Assembly: GCA_045636925.1 (NCBI GenBank)
Contig: JAZTYK010000029.1
Span: 1-42,160, forward strand
DNA: 42,160 bases
Direction of reading: 5' to 3'
DNA from: JAZTYK01 sp045636925
Lineage (GTDB): Bacteria > Bacillota > Clostridia > Oscillospirales > Butyricicoccaceae
In this document: one piece after another, positions 24,211 through 34,300 of the stretch
Layout: each line of letters starts with the position of its first letter
How positions within the stretch are numbered: position 1 is the first letter of the stretch
Position numbers and translations under genes: made by a program
The notes under the pieces: model-generated
Told to the model about the DNA's origin: nothing
Seen by the model: only the letters and a program-made list of their open reading frames with translations
The model's database searches: none

Positions 24211-26490
24211 ATGTCCAAACTTCTGATCGTAGAGTCCCCCGCCAAGGCAAAAACCATTACCAAGTATCTTGGCGGTGACTATCAGGTCAAGGCATCCATG
24301 GGTCACCTGCGTGACTTGCCCAAGAAAGAATTGGGTGTAGATACCGACCGGGATTTTGCAACCACCTATATCCCCATTGACGGCAAGGAAAAGGTCATCC
24401 GCGAGCTGAAAAAGGCTGCGGAAGATGCTGAGTACGTGTATCTGGCAACCGACCCCGATCGCGAGGGCGAAGCCATTTCCTGGCATCTGCAGCAGCTGCT
24501 GGAATTGGATCCTGCCAAGACCAGCCGCATTACCTTTAACGAAATTACCAAAAAAGCGGTTACCGAAGCAGTGGCGCAGCCCCGCGACATTGACGAAAAG
24601 CTGGTGGATGCCCAGCAGGCGCGCCGTATTCTGGATCGTATCGTGGGCTATAAGCTGTCTCCTTTCCTGTGGCGCAAAGTGCGCACTGGTCTCTCTGCCG
24701 GTCGTGTGCAGAGTGTGGTCACCCGTATGGTGGTGGATCGTGAGCGCGAGATCCAGGCGTTTGTGCCCCAGGAATACTGGACGGTGGATGTGACACTGCG
24801 TCAGGAAGACCGCGAGTTTGTTGCCCACTATTATGGCGATGTCAAGGGCAAGAAAGATCTGGACAGCCAGCAGGCCGCACAGCAGGTGCTGGATGCTATC
24901 CGCGGCAAAGAATACACGGTTCAGAGCGTCAAGAAAAGCAAAAAAACGCGCCAGCCCGCGCCACCTTTCATTACCTCGACCCTCCAGCAGGAGGCTTCCC
25001 GCAAGCTGAGCATGACTGCCAAGCGTACCATGGCAGTGGCACAGGAATTGTACGAAGGTGTAGAACTGGCAGGCCTGGGCCTCACCGGTTTGATCACCTA
25101 TATGCGTACCGACTCCCTGCGTATTTCTGACGAGGCACTGCGCAGTGCCCGCAACATGATCGAAGCCCGCTTTGGTTCTGCGTTCTGTCCTGCCAAGGCC
25201 AGAGTGTTCCGCTCCAAGAAGACCGCACAGGATGCTCACGAAGCGATCCGTCCCGCAAATCCCGGTCTGGAGCCCGATGCCATTAAGCGAAGCCTGACCC
25301 CCGATCAGTATAAGCTGTACCGCCTGATCTGGAACCGCTTTATTGCCAGCCAGATGAGCGATGCACTGCTGGACACCGTGGCGGTAGCAATCGAGTGCGG
25401 CGGTAATATTTTCCGTGCCAGCGGTCAGAATGTGACTTTCCCCGGCTTTTTGGCGCTGTACGAAGAGAGCTTTGATGAGAGCAAAGAAGAGGACGATGGC
25501 GTGCTGCCTGCCTTGCAGGAAGGAGATCATCCCAAGCACGTTGCCACCGATACCAAGCAGCATTTTACCCAGCCTCCGGCACGTTACACCGAAGCAAGCC
25601 TGATCCGCGCCATGGAAGAAAAGGGCGTGGGTCGCCCCAGTACCTATGCACCTACCATTTCTGTGGTGCTGGATCGCGAGTATGTGGTGAAGGAGGGCAA
25701 GAGCCTGCGCCCCACCAATCTGGGCGAAGCCGTCACCGACCTGATGATCGACAAGTTCACTGATATCGTTGATGTGGGCTTTACCTCGGATATGGAAGAG
25801 CAGCTGGATGAGGTGGAAACTGGCAAGACCGACTATGTGGCACTGCTGCATAAGTTCTACGATAATTTCTCCGGAAAACTGCAACAGGCCGAGGCTGATC
25901 TGGATCGCAAGCGCATCAAGGTCAAAGATGAAGAAAGCGAAGAAATCTGCGAAAAATGCGGCCGTCGCATGGTGATCAAGAGCAGCCGCTTTGGTAAGTT
26001 CCTGGCTTGCCCCGGCTATCCTGAGTGCAAGAATACCAAACCGATTACCGAAGATACCGGTGTGGCTTGCCCCGTTTGCGGCAGCCGCCTGCTGAAGAAA
26101 AAGGCCAAGAGCGGATATTCCTATTACGGCTGTGAAAAGAACCCAACCTGCGAGTTCATGACCTGGGATAAGCCCACCAATAAAAAATGTCCTCAGTGCG
26201 GCGGTGTGATTTATCGCCATTACACCAAGGAGGATAAGCGCAATCTGTGCCATGTGCCCGGCTGCGGATATGAAGAACCCATTGCAACCCGCGGCAAAAA
26301 GGCTGCTGCCGCTGCCGAAGGGGAAGCGGCAAAGACGGTAAAGAAGACTACTGCCAAGAAGACCACGAAGAAGGCAGAAACAGCCGAAAAGAAGACCGCG
26401 GCGAAAAAGACTACGGCCAAAAAGACCACCGCGGCAAAGAAAACCACCACGCGCAAGACTACGAAAAAGGCGGAAAACACCGATGCATGA
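24211..26490 (+). CDS. topA: DNA topoisomerase I
   Basis: This 759-residue type IA topoisomerase relaxes negative supercoils. Its TOPRIM domain has LIVESPAKA (E8) and DPDREGE (81-87), and the active tyrosine is Y297 in ITYMRTDS. Three C-terminal zinc-ribbon units follow (about 580-690), starting CEKCG, CPVCG and CPQCG; all cysteine pairs look complete. The last 65 or so residues are a low-complexity Lys/Thr/Ala tail (KKTTAKK-type repeats) that probably adds non-specific DNA contact. ATG 24211 follows ACGGAGGAA. The end overlaps trmFO by 8 bases. Confidence 0.97.
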   Translation: MSKLLIVESPAKAKTITKYLGGDYQVKASMGHLRDLPKKELGVDTDRDFATTYIPIDGKEKVIRELKKAAEDAEYVYLATDPDREGEAISWHLQQLLELDPAKTSRITFNEITKKAVTEAVAQPRDIDEKLVDAQQARRILDRIVGYKLSPFLWRKVRTGLSAGRVQSVVTRMVVDREREIQAFVPQEYWTVDVTLRQEDREFVAHYYGDVKGKKDLDSQQAAQQVLDAIRGKEYTVQSVKKSKKTRQPAPPFITSTLQQEASRKLSMTAKRTMAVAQELYEGVELAGLGLTGLITYMRTDSLRISDEALRSARNMIEARFGSAFCPAKARVFRSKKTAQDAHEAIRPANPGLEPDAIKRSLTPDQYKLYRLIWNRFIASQMSDALLDTVAVAIECGGNIFRASGQNVTFPGFLALYEESFDESKEEDDGVLPALQEGDHPKHVATDTKQHFTQPPARYTEASLIRAMEEKGVGRPSTYAPTISVVLDREYVVKEGKSLRPTNLGEAVTDLMIDKFTDIVDVGFTSDMEEQLDEVETGKTDYVALLHKFYDNFSGKLQQAEADLDRKRIKVKDEESEEICEKCGRRMVIKSSRFGKFLACPGYPECKNTKPITEDTGVACPVCGSRLLKKKAKSGYSYYGCEKNPTCEFMTWDKPTNKKCPQCGGVIYRHYTKEDKRNLCHVPGCGYEEPIATRGKKAAAAAEGEAAKTVKKTTAKKTTKKAETAEKKTAAKKTTAKKTTAAKKTTTRKTTKKAENTDA

Positions 26491-27802
26491 TGTAATTGTT
26501 GTTGGCGCAGGCCTGGCAGGTACTGAATGTGCCTGGCAGCTTGCCATCCGCGGCTTTAAGGTCGCCCTTTGGGAGATGAAACCCCAAGAATACTCTCCTG
26601 CCCACCACAGCCCCAACCTGGGCGAACTGGTGTGTTCTAATTCTCTGCGTGGCGCAGCTCTCAGCACCGCACCCGGCCTGCTGAAAGAAGAACTGCGCCG
26701 CTGCGGAAGCCTGATGATGGAGGCGGCTGATGCCCATGCTGTGCCCGCAGGCGGTGCGCTGGCGGTAGACCGGGATGCCTTTGCGGCTCACATCACCCAG
26801 CGTATAGAATCTCATCCCAATATCACCCGCTATGCAGGAAGAGTGGATGAGATCCCCGCCGGCCCCTGTGTCATTGCCACCGGCCCTCTTACCGATGGCA
26901 AGCTGGCGGATGCAATCAATGAACTGTTTGGCGGCGAGCCCCTGCATTTCTATGATGCGGCTGCCCCTATTGTCAGCTTTGAAAGCATTGACATGGAGCA
27001 GGCATATTTCGCTTCCCGTTATGACAAGGGTACCCCCGACTATATCAACTGCCCCATGGACAAAGAGCAGTATCTGGCCTTTGTAGAGGCGCTGCGTACG
27101 GCAGAAGAAGCCCCCGTCCACGGCTTTGAGGACAAGGCTGTCTTTGAGGGTTGTATGCCGGTGGAAGTTATGGCGCGCCGGGGCGAGGATACCCTGCGCT
27201 TTGGCCCCATGAAGCCGGTGGGTCTGCGTGATCCCCGTACCGGAGAAAAGCCCTATGCTGTGGTACAGCTCCGTGCAGACAACGAAGAAAAGACCATGTT
27301 CAATATCGTGGGTTTCCAGACGCACCTGAAGTTCCCTGAGCAGAAGCGGGTGTTCGGCATGATCCCCGCCCTGCGCAATGCAGAGTATTTCCGCTACGGT
27401 GTGATGCATCGCAACAGCTTTATTGAGTCTCCCGGCCGTCTGGATCGGTTCTACCGTGTCATCGGCAGAGAAGAACTGATGCTGGCCGGCCAGATCACCG
27501 GTGTGGAAGGCTACATCGAGTCTGCCGCTTCCGGCTTCTGCTGCGGCTTGAATATGGCCCGCTATCTGGAGGGCAAAGAGCTCGTCGAATTCCCCGGCAC
27601 CACTGCCCTGGGTGCGCTGGCGCGGCACATCAGCTCCTTTGCGGGCAAAAATTTCCAGCCTATGAACATCAACTTTGGATTGGTGGACAGCCTGGATCAC
27701 CGGGTGCGGGGCAAAAAAGAACGTTATACCGAGATTGCAGAGCGTGGCCTGGCTGTACTGGATGCCATGATACCTGTGATCAGAGAGGATGTAGAAGCAT
27801 GA
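26483..27802 (+). CDS. trmFO: Methylenetetrahydrofolate-tRNA-(uracil-5-)-methyltransferase TrmFO
   Basis: This 439-residue flavoenzyme makes 5-methyluridine at position 54 of tRNA using methylenetetrahydrofolate. The N-terminus has the FAD-binding GAGLAGTE motif (8-15). Two conserved cysteines are seen: C51 in GELVCSNSLRG, and one in FEGCMPVEVMARRG that corresponds to the catalytic one. It overlaps topA by 8 bases and plsX by 4 bases (ATGA), so the run is translationally coupled. Confidence 0.96.
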   Translation: MHDVIVVGAGLAGTECAWQLAIRGFKVALWEMKPQEYSPAHHSPNLGELVCSNSLRGAALSTAPGLLKEELRRCGSLMMEAADAHAVPAGGALAVDRDAFAAHITQRIESHPNITRYAGRVDEIPAGPCVIATGPLTDGKLADAINELFGGEPLHFYDAAAPIVSFESIDMEQAYFASRYDKGTPDYINCPMDKEQYLAFVEALRTAEEAPVHGFEDKAVFEGCMPVEVMARRGEDTLRFGPMKPVGLRDPRTGEKPYAVVQLRADNEEKTMFNIVGFQTHLKFPEQKRVFGMIPALRNAEYFRYGVMHRNSFIESPGRLDRFYRVIGREELMLAGQITGVEGYIESAASGFCCGLNMARYLEGKELVEFPGTTALGALARHISSFAGKNFQPMNINFGLVDSLDHRVRGKKERYTEIAERGLAVLDAMIPVIREDVEA

Positions 27803-28824
27803 AGATTTTGATTGACGCCATGGGCGGTGACTTGGCTCCCGGCTGTGCCGTAGAAGGCGCAGTGCTGGCCGCCAAGGCGTATCCTGATTGTGAGATCGTG
27901 CTGGTGGGTGATGAAGCCCGGGTAAAGCCCTTGCTGGCAGGCAAGGAACAGCCGAATATCAGCACCGTACATACCACCGAGGTCATCACCATGGAGGATG
28001 ACCCTGCCACTGCAGTACGCCGCAAGAAGGACAGCAGTATGTCCGTTTGCCTGAAAATGCTGTTGCAGGGCGATGCCGAGGGCATGGTTTCTGCCGGCAG
28101 CACCGGCGCGCTGCTCACCGGCGCTACCTTGGTGACCAAGCGCATCAAGGGAATTCGCCGTGCTGCCATTGGCGCACTGTTTCCGCAGCGTGGCGGCGGC
28201 AAGGCTTTGATGCTGGACAGCGGCGCCAATGCAGAATGCACCCCCGAGTATTTGCTGCAGTTTGCATATCTGGGGCATTTCTTCATGAAGACTCAGATGG
28301 GCATCCAGAACCCTCGCATCGGTCTGGTGAACAACGGCACCGAGGAGCACAAGGGCGATCCTCTGCGCAAGGAAACCTATCAGCTGCTGAAAGAAGCACA
28401 TGAGGCCGGACGCATCAACTTTGTGGGTAATGTGGAAGGCCGTGAGGCACTGTCCGGTGCTTGTGATGTGCTGGTGTGCGATGGCTTTACCGGCAACGTG
28501 ATGCTGAAGACCATCGAGGGTGCGGCATCTTTCCTGATGCGCGAGCTGAAAGATATCATGTATGCCAACCTTCGGAGCAAGCTGGCGGCATTGGTGCTGA
28601 AACCCGGCATGATGAAACTGAAAAAGATGCTGGACTACAAAGAAGTGGGCGGCGCTCCCATGCTGGGTATCTCTAAAACCGTCATCAAAGCCCACGGAAG
28701 TTCCGATGCGCAGGCAATTTGCAATGCAGTGGGTCAGGCCATTGCCTTTGAACGCAGCGGTTTCATTCAACTGGTAGAAGAAAACATCGACCTCATGACC
28801 TTGAAGAATAAAGAAGAGGCATAA
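27799..28824 (+). CDS. plsX: Phosphate acyltransferase PlsX
   Basis: This 341-residue enzyme makes acyl-phosphate from acyl-ACP, the first step of phospholipid synthesis in Gram-positive bacteria, working with PlsY. It starts with the family motif IDAMGGDLAPG and contains LDSGANAECTPEYLLQFA and CDGFTGNVMLKTIEG. ATG 27799 overlaps the trmFO stop. Unlike Bacillus, fabD and fabG do not follow; acpP comes next after 91 bases with its own promoter. Confidence 0.96.
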   Translation: MKILIDAMGGDLAPGCAVEGAVLAAKAYPDCEIVLVGDEARVKPLLAGKEQPNISTVHTTEVITMEDDPATAVRRKKDSSMSVCLKMLLQGDAEGMVSAGSTGALLTGATLVTKRIKGIRRAAIGALFPQRGGGKALMLDSGANAECTPEYLLQFAYLGHFFMKTQMGIQNPRIGLVNNGTEEHKGDPLRKETYQLLKEAHEAGRINFVGNVEGREALSGACDVLVCDGFTGNVMLKTIEGAASFLMRELKDIMYANLRSKLAALVLKPGMMKLKKMLDYKEVGGAPMLGISKTVIKAHGSSDAQAICNAVGQAIAFERSGFIQLVEENIDLMTLKNKEEA

Positions 28825-28850
28825 GGGAAGAAAAATCCGCCAAAAAAGAC

Positions 28851-28879
28851 TTTACAACGGGAAAGTTTCATGCTACGAT
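28851..28879 (+). promoter_or_regulatory. Probable promoter of acpP
   Basis: TTTACA (28851-28856) and TACGAT (28874-28879) have a 17-base spacer. The -10 box is imperfect and overlaps the left arm of an inverted repeat by one base. Confidence 0.55.
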
Positions 28880-28899
28880 AACCACGATAAAGCATGAAA
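28866..28899 (+). promoter_or_regulatory. Operator-like inverted repeat over the acpP -10 region
   Basis: The arms TTTCATGCT (28866-28874) and AGCATGAAA (28891-28899) are perfect complements 16 bases apart. The spacer holds a direct repeat, ACGATAA twice, 9 bases apart. The left arm lies upstream of the expected RNA start, so this is a DNA-level element rather than an mRNA hairpin. It does not match the FapR or FabT sites I know. Confidence 0.5.
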
Positions 28900-28915
28900 A
28901 TGGAGGTTTCCCATT

Positions 28916-29146
28916 ATGGTTTTTGAAAAGCTGTGCAAGATCGTCGCCGACCAGTTCGGTATTTCCGAAAGCGATATCACCATGGATACCAACTTCGTAG
29001 AAGATTTGGATGCAGACTCTCTGGATCTGGTAGAAGTGATGATGAGCGTGGAGGATACTTTCCACGTTGAGGAGATCGCAGAAGAAGAACTGCAGTCTTT
29101 GAAGACTGTAGGCGATGTGGTAAATTACATCAGCGACCGCATCTGA
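28916..29146 (+). CDS. acpP: Acyl carrier protein
   Basis: This 76-residue acidic protein has the DADSLDLVE motif, in which S35 receives the 4'-phosphopantetheine arm that carries growing fatty acids. The start ATG follows TGGAGG. It sits between plsX and rnc, as in most Bacillota, but is transcribed alone, with its own promoter and terminator. Confidence 0.97.
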   Translation: MVFEKLCKIVADQFGISESDITMDTNFVEDLDADSLDLVEVMMSVEDTFHVEEIAEEELQSLKTVGDVVNYISDRI

Positions 29147-29154
29147 TCATTCCC

Positions 29155-29190
29155 GAAGAAGTCCTGCGGTGCAGGGCTTCTTCTTTCTTT
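29155..29190 (+). terminator. Rho-independent terminator of acpP
   Basis: A 13-bp stem (29155-29167 with 29171-29183, one T-G pair) and a 3-base loop are followed by TTTCTTTC. Confidence 0.88.
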
Positions 29191-29274
29191 CTCCATTATC
29201 TTTGAAATTTCGTGATCAAAATCTGCGAAATCCCAAGTGTTTTTTGCAGTTGTGTGATCGGAAAGTGAGTAATT

Positions 29275-29952
29275 ATGTCTGAGTTTCCCCATTTCGACTA
29301 TACATTCCAGGATAAGCATCTGCTGCAGAATGCCCTGACCCACAGCTCTTATGCCAACGAAAATCGAGACAAAGGCGCCAAGAGCAATGAGCGGCTGGAG
29401 TTTTTGGGCGACAGTGTGCTGGGACTGATCTGTGCCCGGCATCTGTATGCGGAGTATAAGCACCTGCCCGAGGGCGAACTGACCAAGTTGCGGGCGGCTA
29501 TCGTTTGTGAGGCATCCTTGCATGAGTTTGCCCTGCGTATCCGCCTGGGTGAGCGGCTGATGCTGGGCCGCGGCGAGCGCTCCGGCGGCGGCAATCATCG
29601 CGCCAGCGTATTGGCAGACGCAGTGGAGGCTGTGTTGGCAGCCGTATATCTGGATGGTGGCATGGAGGCGGCAAAATGCTTTATCCTGCCCTTTATCAAG
29701 GAAAAGGCAGAAAGCATCGTCCGTGGCGCCAAGGTGGTGGATTATAAGACCACCCTGCAGGAGATTGTGCAGAAGAATCATGAGGAAACCTTGTCCTATC
29801 GCCTGAAGGGCGAGTTTGGCCCCGATCATGACAAGCATTTTGTCATGGAAGTGCTGATCAACAGCAATGTGCTGGCAGAAGGCAGCGGCAAGAGCAAGAA
29901 GCAGGCAGAGCAGGCCGCCGCAAAGGCTGCCCTGGCCCTGATGGGACAATAA
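29275..29952 (+). CDS. rnc: Ribonuclease III
   Basis: This 225-residue double-strand-specific endoribonuclease has the signature NERLEFLGDSVLGL in the catalytic domain and the second acidic site in LADAVEAVLAAVYLDGG. A C-terminal double-stranded RNA-binding domain (about 155-223) ends GSGKSKKQAEQAAAKAAL. It processes rRNA precursors and structured mRNAs. A GGAAAGTGAG site precedes ATG 29275; no convincing promoter is visible in the 85 bases after the acpP terminator. Confidence 0.96.
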   Translation: MSEFPHFDYTFQDKHLLQNALTHSSYANENRDKGAKSNERLEFLGDSVLGLICARHLYAEYKHLPEGELTKLRAAIVCEASLHEFALRIRLGERLMLGRGERSGGGNHRASVLADAVEAVLAAVYLDGGMEAAKCFILPFIKEKAESIVRGAKVVDYKTTLQEIVQKNHEETLSYRLKGEFGPDHDKHFVMEVLINSNVLAEGSGKSKKQAEQAAAKAALALMGQ

Positions 29953-29966
29953 AAAAGAGACAACCG

Positions 29967-29994
29967 AAAGGCGCCTGCAAACGGGCGCCTTTTT
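29967..29994 (+). terminator. Rho-independent terminator of rnc
   Basis: The stem AAAGGCGCC / GGCGCCTTT (29967-29975 and 29984-29992) with an 8-base loop is followed by TTC. The short T tract may let some transcription through to sdaA, for which no promoter is visible. Confidence 0.8.
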
Positions 29995-30008
29995 CAGGAG
30001 GAAATGAT

Positions 30009-31208
30009 ATGAAATCCATCCGTGAATTATATAAAGCGGGCAGAGGACCTTCCAGTTCTCATACCATGGGACCCGACAAGGCCTGCCGGATGTTTGCAAA
30101 CCAATATCCTCAGGCGGATGCCTATCGGGTGGTGCTTTACGGTTCTTTGGCCAAAACGGGCAAGGGACATGGCACTGATGTGGCTGTTATTGAAGCCATG
30201 GCTCCGGTGGAAGTCACTGTGGAGTGGCAGCCCGAGCCTGATTTTGAGTTACCACATCCCAATACCATGGATCTGACAGCGTATCAAAACGGAGAAGAAC
30301 TTGGGCGGCTGCGAGTCTGCAGTGTTGGCGGCGGCGCCGTTGCGGTAGCGGGCGAGGAGCGGGAAGATTCGCCGGAGGTGTATCCCGAGACCTCTTTTGG
30401 TGAGATTTTGGACTATTGCCGTACCCACAATATGCGCCTTTCTGATTTTGTGGTGCTGCGTGAGGGAACGGGTATTTGGGATTATCTGCACGATATGTGG
30501 CGTGTCATGACGCAAGCGATTGCACAGGGGTTGTCTGTCCGCGGTGTGTTGCCCGGCGGCCTGCATGTAGAGCGCAAGGCGCAGCATCTGTTCCAGCAGC
30601 GGCACATGGATGAAAGCCCTTCTACCCGTGAAAACCGCATCGTTTGCGCCTACGCTTTTGCTGTCAGTGAACAGAATGCCGGCGGCGGCAGAGTGGTCAC
30701 TGCGCCTACCTGCGGAAGTTGCGGCGTGGTGCCCGCGGTGCTGAAATATATGCAGGAAACCCGCGGCCTGCTCGAGCAGGACATCCTGCGCGCACTGGCG
30801 GTTGGTGGTCTGGTGGGCAATGTGGTGAAAACCAACGCATCCATCAGCGGTGCCGAGTGCGGTTGTCAGGCTGAAGTGGGTACTGCCTGCAGCATGGCGG
30901 CGGCAGCTTTGGCAGAACTGTTTGGCTTGGGCTTGGATCAGATCGAGTATGCCGCCGAGGTGGCGCTGGAGCATCACTTGGGTCTGACCTGCGACCCGGT
31001 TGGCGGTCTGGTGCAGATCCCCTGCATCGAGCGGAATGCTGTTGCGGCCATGCGAGCCATTAACGCATTGAGTCTGGCAAACTTTTTGGCAGACAGCCGG
31101 AAAATCTCCTTTGACCTGGTGGTTCAGACGATGTATGAGACCGGCAAGGATATGGCGCATCCTTACCGTGAGACTGCTGAGGGCGGCCTTGCAAAACTGT
31201 ACAAATAA
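30009..31208 (+). CDS. sdaA: L-serine ammonia-lyase, iron-sulfur dependent (single chain)
   Basis: This 399-residue enzyme deaminates L-serine to pyruvate and ammonia. It fuses the beta-like N-terminal part (GPSSSHTMGP, 13-22) to the alpha-like catalytic part, as in the one-chain enzymes. Cysteines for the oxygen-sensitive [4Fe-4S] cluster are in APTCGSCG, GAECGCQAEVG, LTCDPVGG and IPCIERN. The start ATG follows CAGGAGG. It stands between rnc and smc, which are adjacent in many Bacillota, and has its own terminator. Serine catabolism fits an amino-acid-using anaerobe. Confidence 0.93.
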   Translation: MKSIRELYKAGRGPSSSHTMGPDKACRMFANQYPQADAYRVVLYGSLAKTGKGHGTDVAVIEAMAPVEVTVEWQPEPDFELPHPNTMDLTAYQNGEELGRLRVCSVGGGAVAVAGEEREDSPEVYPETSFGEILDYCRTHNMRLSDFVVLREGTGIWDYLHDMWRVMTQAIAQGLSVRGVLPGGLHVERKAQHLFQQRHMDESPSTRENRIVCAYAFAVSEQNAGGGRVVTAPTCGSCGVVPAVLKYMQETRGLLEQDILRALAVGGLVGNVVKTNASISGAECGCQAEVGTACSMAAAALAELFGLGLDQIEYAAEVALEHHLGLTCDPVGGLVQIPCIERNAVAAMRAINALSLANFLADSRKISFDLVVQTMYETGKDMAHPYRETAEGGLAKLYK

Positions 31209-31226
31209 GCGGAAAAAACGAAGGCG

Positions 31227-31259
31227 AAAAACCGGGGTGGAAAAACCCCGGTTTTCCTT
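31227..31259 (+). terminator. Rho-independent terminator of sdaA
   Basis: The 11-bp stem AAAACCGGGGT / ACCCCGGTTTT (31227-31237 and 31245-31255) is followed by CCTTGTTTTT. Confidence 0.9.
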
Positions 31260-31301
31260 GTTTTTCTATGGGTTTGCGGTATTTTTTGTATTGCAAAAAC
31301 C

Positions 31302-31330
31302 TTGTATTTTACTACGAAATTTGGTAAAAT
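31302..31330 (+). promoter_or_regulatory. Promoter of the smc-ftsY-rph-leuS gene run
   Basis: TTGTAT (31302-31307) and TAAAAT (31325-31330) have a 17-base spacer, with TGG just before the -10 box. No terminator is seen from here until after leuS. Confidence 0.75.
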
Positions 31331-31378
31331 AAACTGTAAAGCAAATTTTGGAAGCAAACTGAAACGAGAGGTGCTGTT

Positions 31379-34300
31379 TTGTTTTTAAAATCCATTGAAA
31401 TTCAGGGGTTTAAATCCTTTCCTGATAAGACGCTGATGCATTTTGGCCGGGGCATTACTGCTATTGTCGGCCCCAATGGCAGCGGTAAGAGTAATATTGT
31501 TGACGCCATTCGTTGGGTATTGGGTGAACAGTCTACCAAGACCCTTCGCGGCGGCAAGATGGAAGATGTCATTTTCGGCGGAACCAGCAGAAGAAGTCCT
31601 TTGGGCTTTTGCGAAGTTACACTGACGCTGGACAATACCGATGGCAGTATTCCTGTGGACTATGCCGAACTGAATGTCACCCGCCGCTATTACCGCAGCG
31701 GTGACAGTGAGTTTTACTTAAACCGTAAAGCAGTGCGTCTGAAAGATATTCACGAGCTGTTTATGGATACTGGCCTGGGCCGTGACGGTTACTCTGTCAT
31801 TGGACAGGGGCGTATTGATGAAATTCTGTCGGTCAAGAGCGCTGACCGCCGTGAGATTTTTGAAGAGGCTGCCGGTATTACGAAGTTCCGTTATCGCAAG
31901 GAAGAGAGCGAGCGCAAGCTGAAGGCCTGCGAAGAAAATCTGGTGCGAATCCGGGACATCATCACTGAGTTGGAAAACCAGGTTGAGCCTTTGCGGAAAC
32001 AGGCGGAAAAGGCGCAAAGCTGGCTGATCTACCGCGACGAGCTGCGCGGTCTGGAAGTCACTGTGTGGCTGGACAGCCTGGAAAAGCTGAAGGATAACCT
32101 GCAGAAGGCACAGGTTGACTATGCCAATGCCGAACGAATGCTGTCTGCTCGCAAGCAGGAAAAAGAGGAGATGGAGCAGCAGTCCCAGGCCGTGACCGAC
32201 TGGATGCATGAGAAAGACGTGCAGGCCGAAGCGCTGCGTGAGGAGCAGCGACAGGAAGAGCGTCTGGAAAGCGACCTGCGTGAGCAAATTGCTGTCAGCC
32301 GCACCAATCTGCAGAACAACGAAGATAACATCGCTGCCAAGATGCGGGAGCTGGAGCAGCAGGATGCACAGGGCGAGAGTCTGGAAAGCCAGCGCAAGGG
32401 CAAGCTGGATCGTGCAGCAGAGCTTCAGGTGAAGGAAAGCGAACTGCAGAGTGCCATGGATGCCCTGTTCCGTCAGGTTCAGGAGGCTGCGGACACCAGC
32501 CGTGATCTGCAAACCCGACTGGATGCACTGGACGCACAGATCCAGATGAAGCGGCAGGAGATGCAGGATGCTCAGGCGGCAGCCGGTGCGCTGGAAAGCG
32601 GTATGGAAGAAATTGCTTCCCGGGGCGCGCACATTGAAGAAGATCTGGCGCAGCAGGAGGAAAAGCTGGAGCAGGAAAAGCAAAAGGCACGTGCCCTGCG
32701 AAAAGAGATCGAGGAAAATGAGGATAAGGAATCCTCTGCGGAAAATATGCTGCGGGGCTTTGCCCTGCGCGAAAAGGCCCGCGCCGAAAAGGTGCAGAGC
32801 CTGACCGATACACTGCAGCAGAGCCAGCGACAGCTGGAGCTGAAGACCCAGCGGCTGGATATGCTGCGCGCCATGGAGCGGGAATACGAGGGGTTTAATC
32901 AGTCGGTGCGCCGAGTCATGCAGGCCAGTCAGCGCGGCGAACTGCAGGGCGTGCATGGTCCTCTCAGCAGCTTGATTCGTGTTGCTGACCGGGAATCTGT
33001 GGCGGTAGAGATTGCGCTGGGAGCAGCCATGCAGAATATCGTGGTAAACCACGAGCAGGATGCGAAGGCCGCCATTGGCTATTTGAAACGCCATGACTAT
33101 GGCCGTGCAACCTTCCTGCCCTTGACCGCGGTGAAGGCGCGCAGTAACAATCGTAGAGATTTAAGTGCAGAAAACGGCTTTGTGGGATGGGCAGATGACC
33201 TGGTAACTTATGACAGCAAGTATGAGAAAATTATTTCCAGCCTGCTGTCCGGCACAGCGGTGGCAGAGCATATCGACGCTGCCATCTATATGGCAAAGAA
33301 ACATGGATATAGCTTCCGTATCGTCACGCTGGACGGCCAGTTAATCAACCCCTCCGGCGCCATGACCGGTGGTAGCTTGAACAAGAACACCGGTGTGCTG
33401 TCCCGTGCCAACGAGATCGCTCGTCTGGATCAAGAAACCAAGGGCCTGGCTGTGCGTGTGCAAGAGGCAGAAAAGACCTTGCGTGCCGCCAAGCAGGAAC
33501 TGGACAGCAGCTTGTATGAGTCGGGGGTTGCCAAGGAAGAACTGCGTACGGCACAGGATGCCCTGCTGCGACTGCGTGCTGAGCAGAGCCAGCACAAAGC
33601 GCTGATGGATGCCATTCGTGGACATATCGAAGATCTGGAGACCGAACAGGAGACCCAGGGCAGCCGTATCGCTGCGGCCAAGAAGGCTGCGGAGGAAAAG
33701 CGCAAGGAGGCAGAACTGCACAAAGGCGAGGCGGCAAAGCTGGAGGCACAAGCGGCTGAACTGGCAGGTGGACGCCGCCGGGAGGAAGACCGCACCGGCA
33801 AGTTGACCGGTCAGATTGCAACGCTGCGCGAAGAGCAGGTTGCGGCCCGCGCCGAGCGCGAATCTGCACTGCTTTCGGCTCGGGAACTGGAAGCTTTGAT
33901 GGCTTCCATGCAGGGTGAGATCGAGAGCAAGGAACAGGTGATTGCCGCTATCCGTGCCCGCAATGACGAACTGCGTCTGATGATTGCAGAGCAGGAAGCA
34001 CTGTGTGAAGCACATGCAAAGAACGCATCTGACAAGAAAGCTCGTTTGCAGGTGGTGCAGGAAGAACGACTGAAGCTGGAAGGCAAGCGTGCGGCTTTGT
34101 ATCGCGAACTGCAGAATAAGACCAATGAACTGATTAATCTGGAGCGGGAACTGAACCGTCTGGAGAATAAAAAGACCCAGGCAGAGATGGAAGAAGATTC
34201 CATCCTGCAGAAGATGTGGGATAATTACGAGCTGACCCGTGTCACAGGCAAGGATGTGCGGGTAGAGATCGAAAGTACGGCAGCAGCCAACCGCCGCATC

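Noticed and set aside
24205..26667. 820-codon minus-strand open frame opposite topA
   Set aside because: Antisense shadow; topA carries intact catalytic and zinc motifs, and the shadow has no family features.
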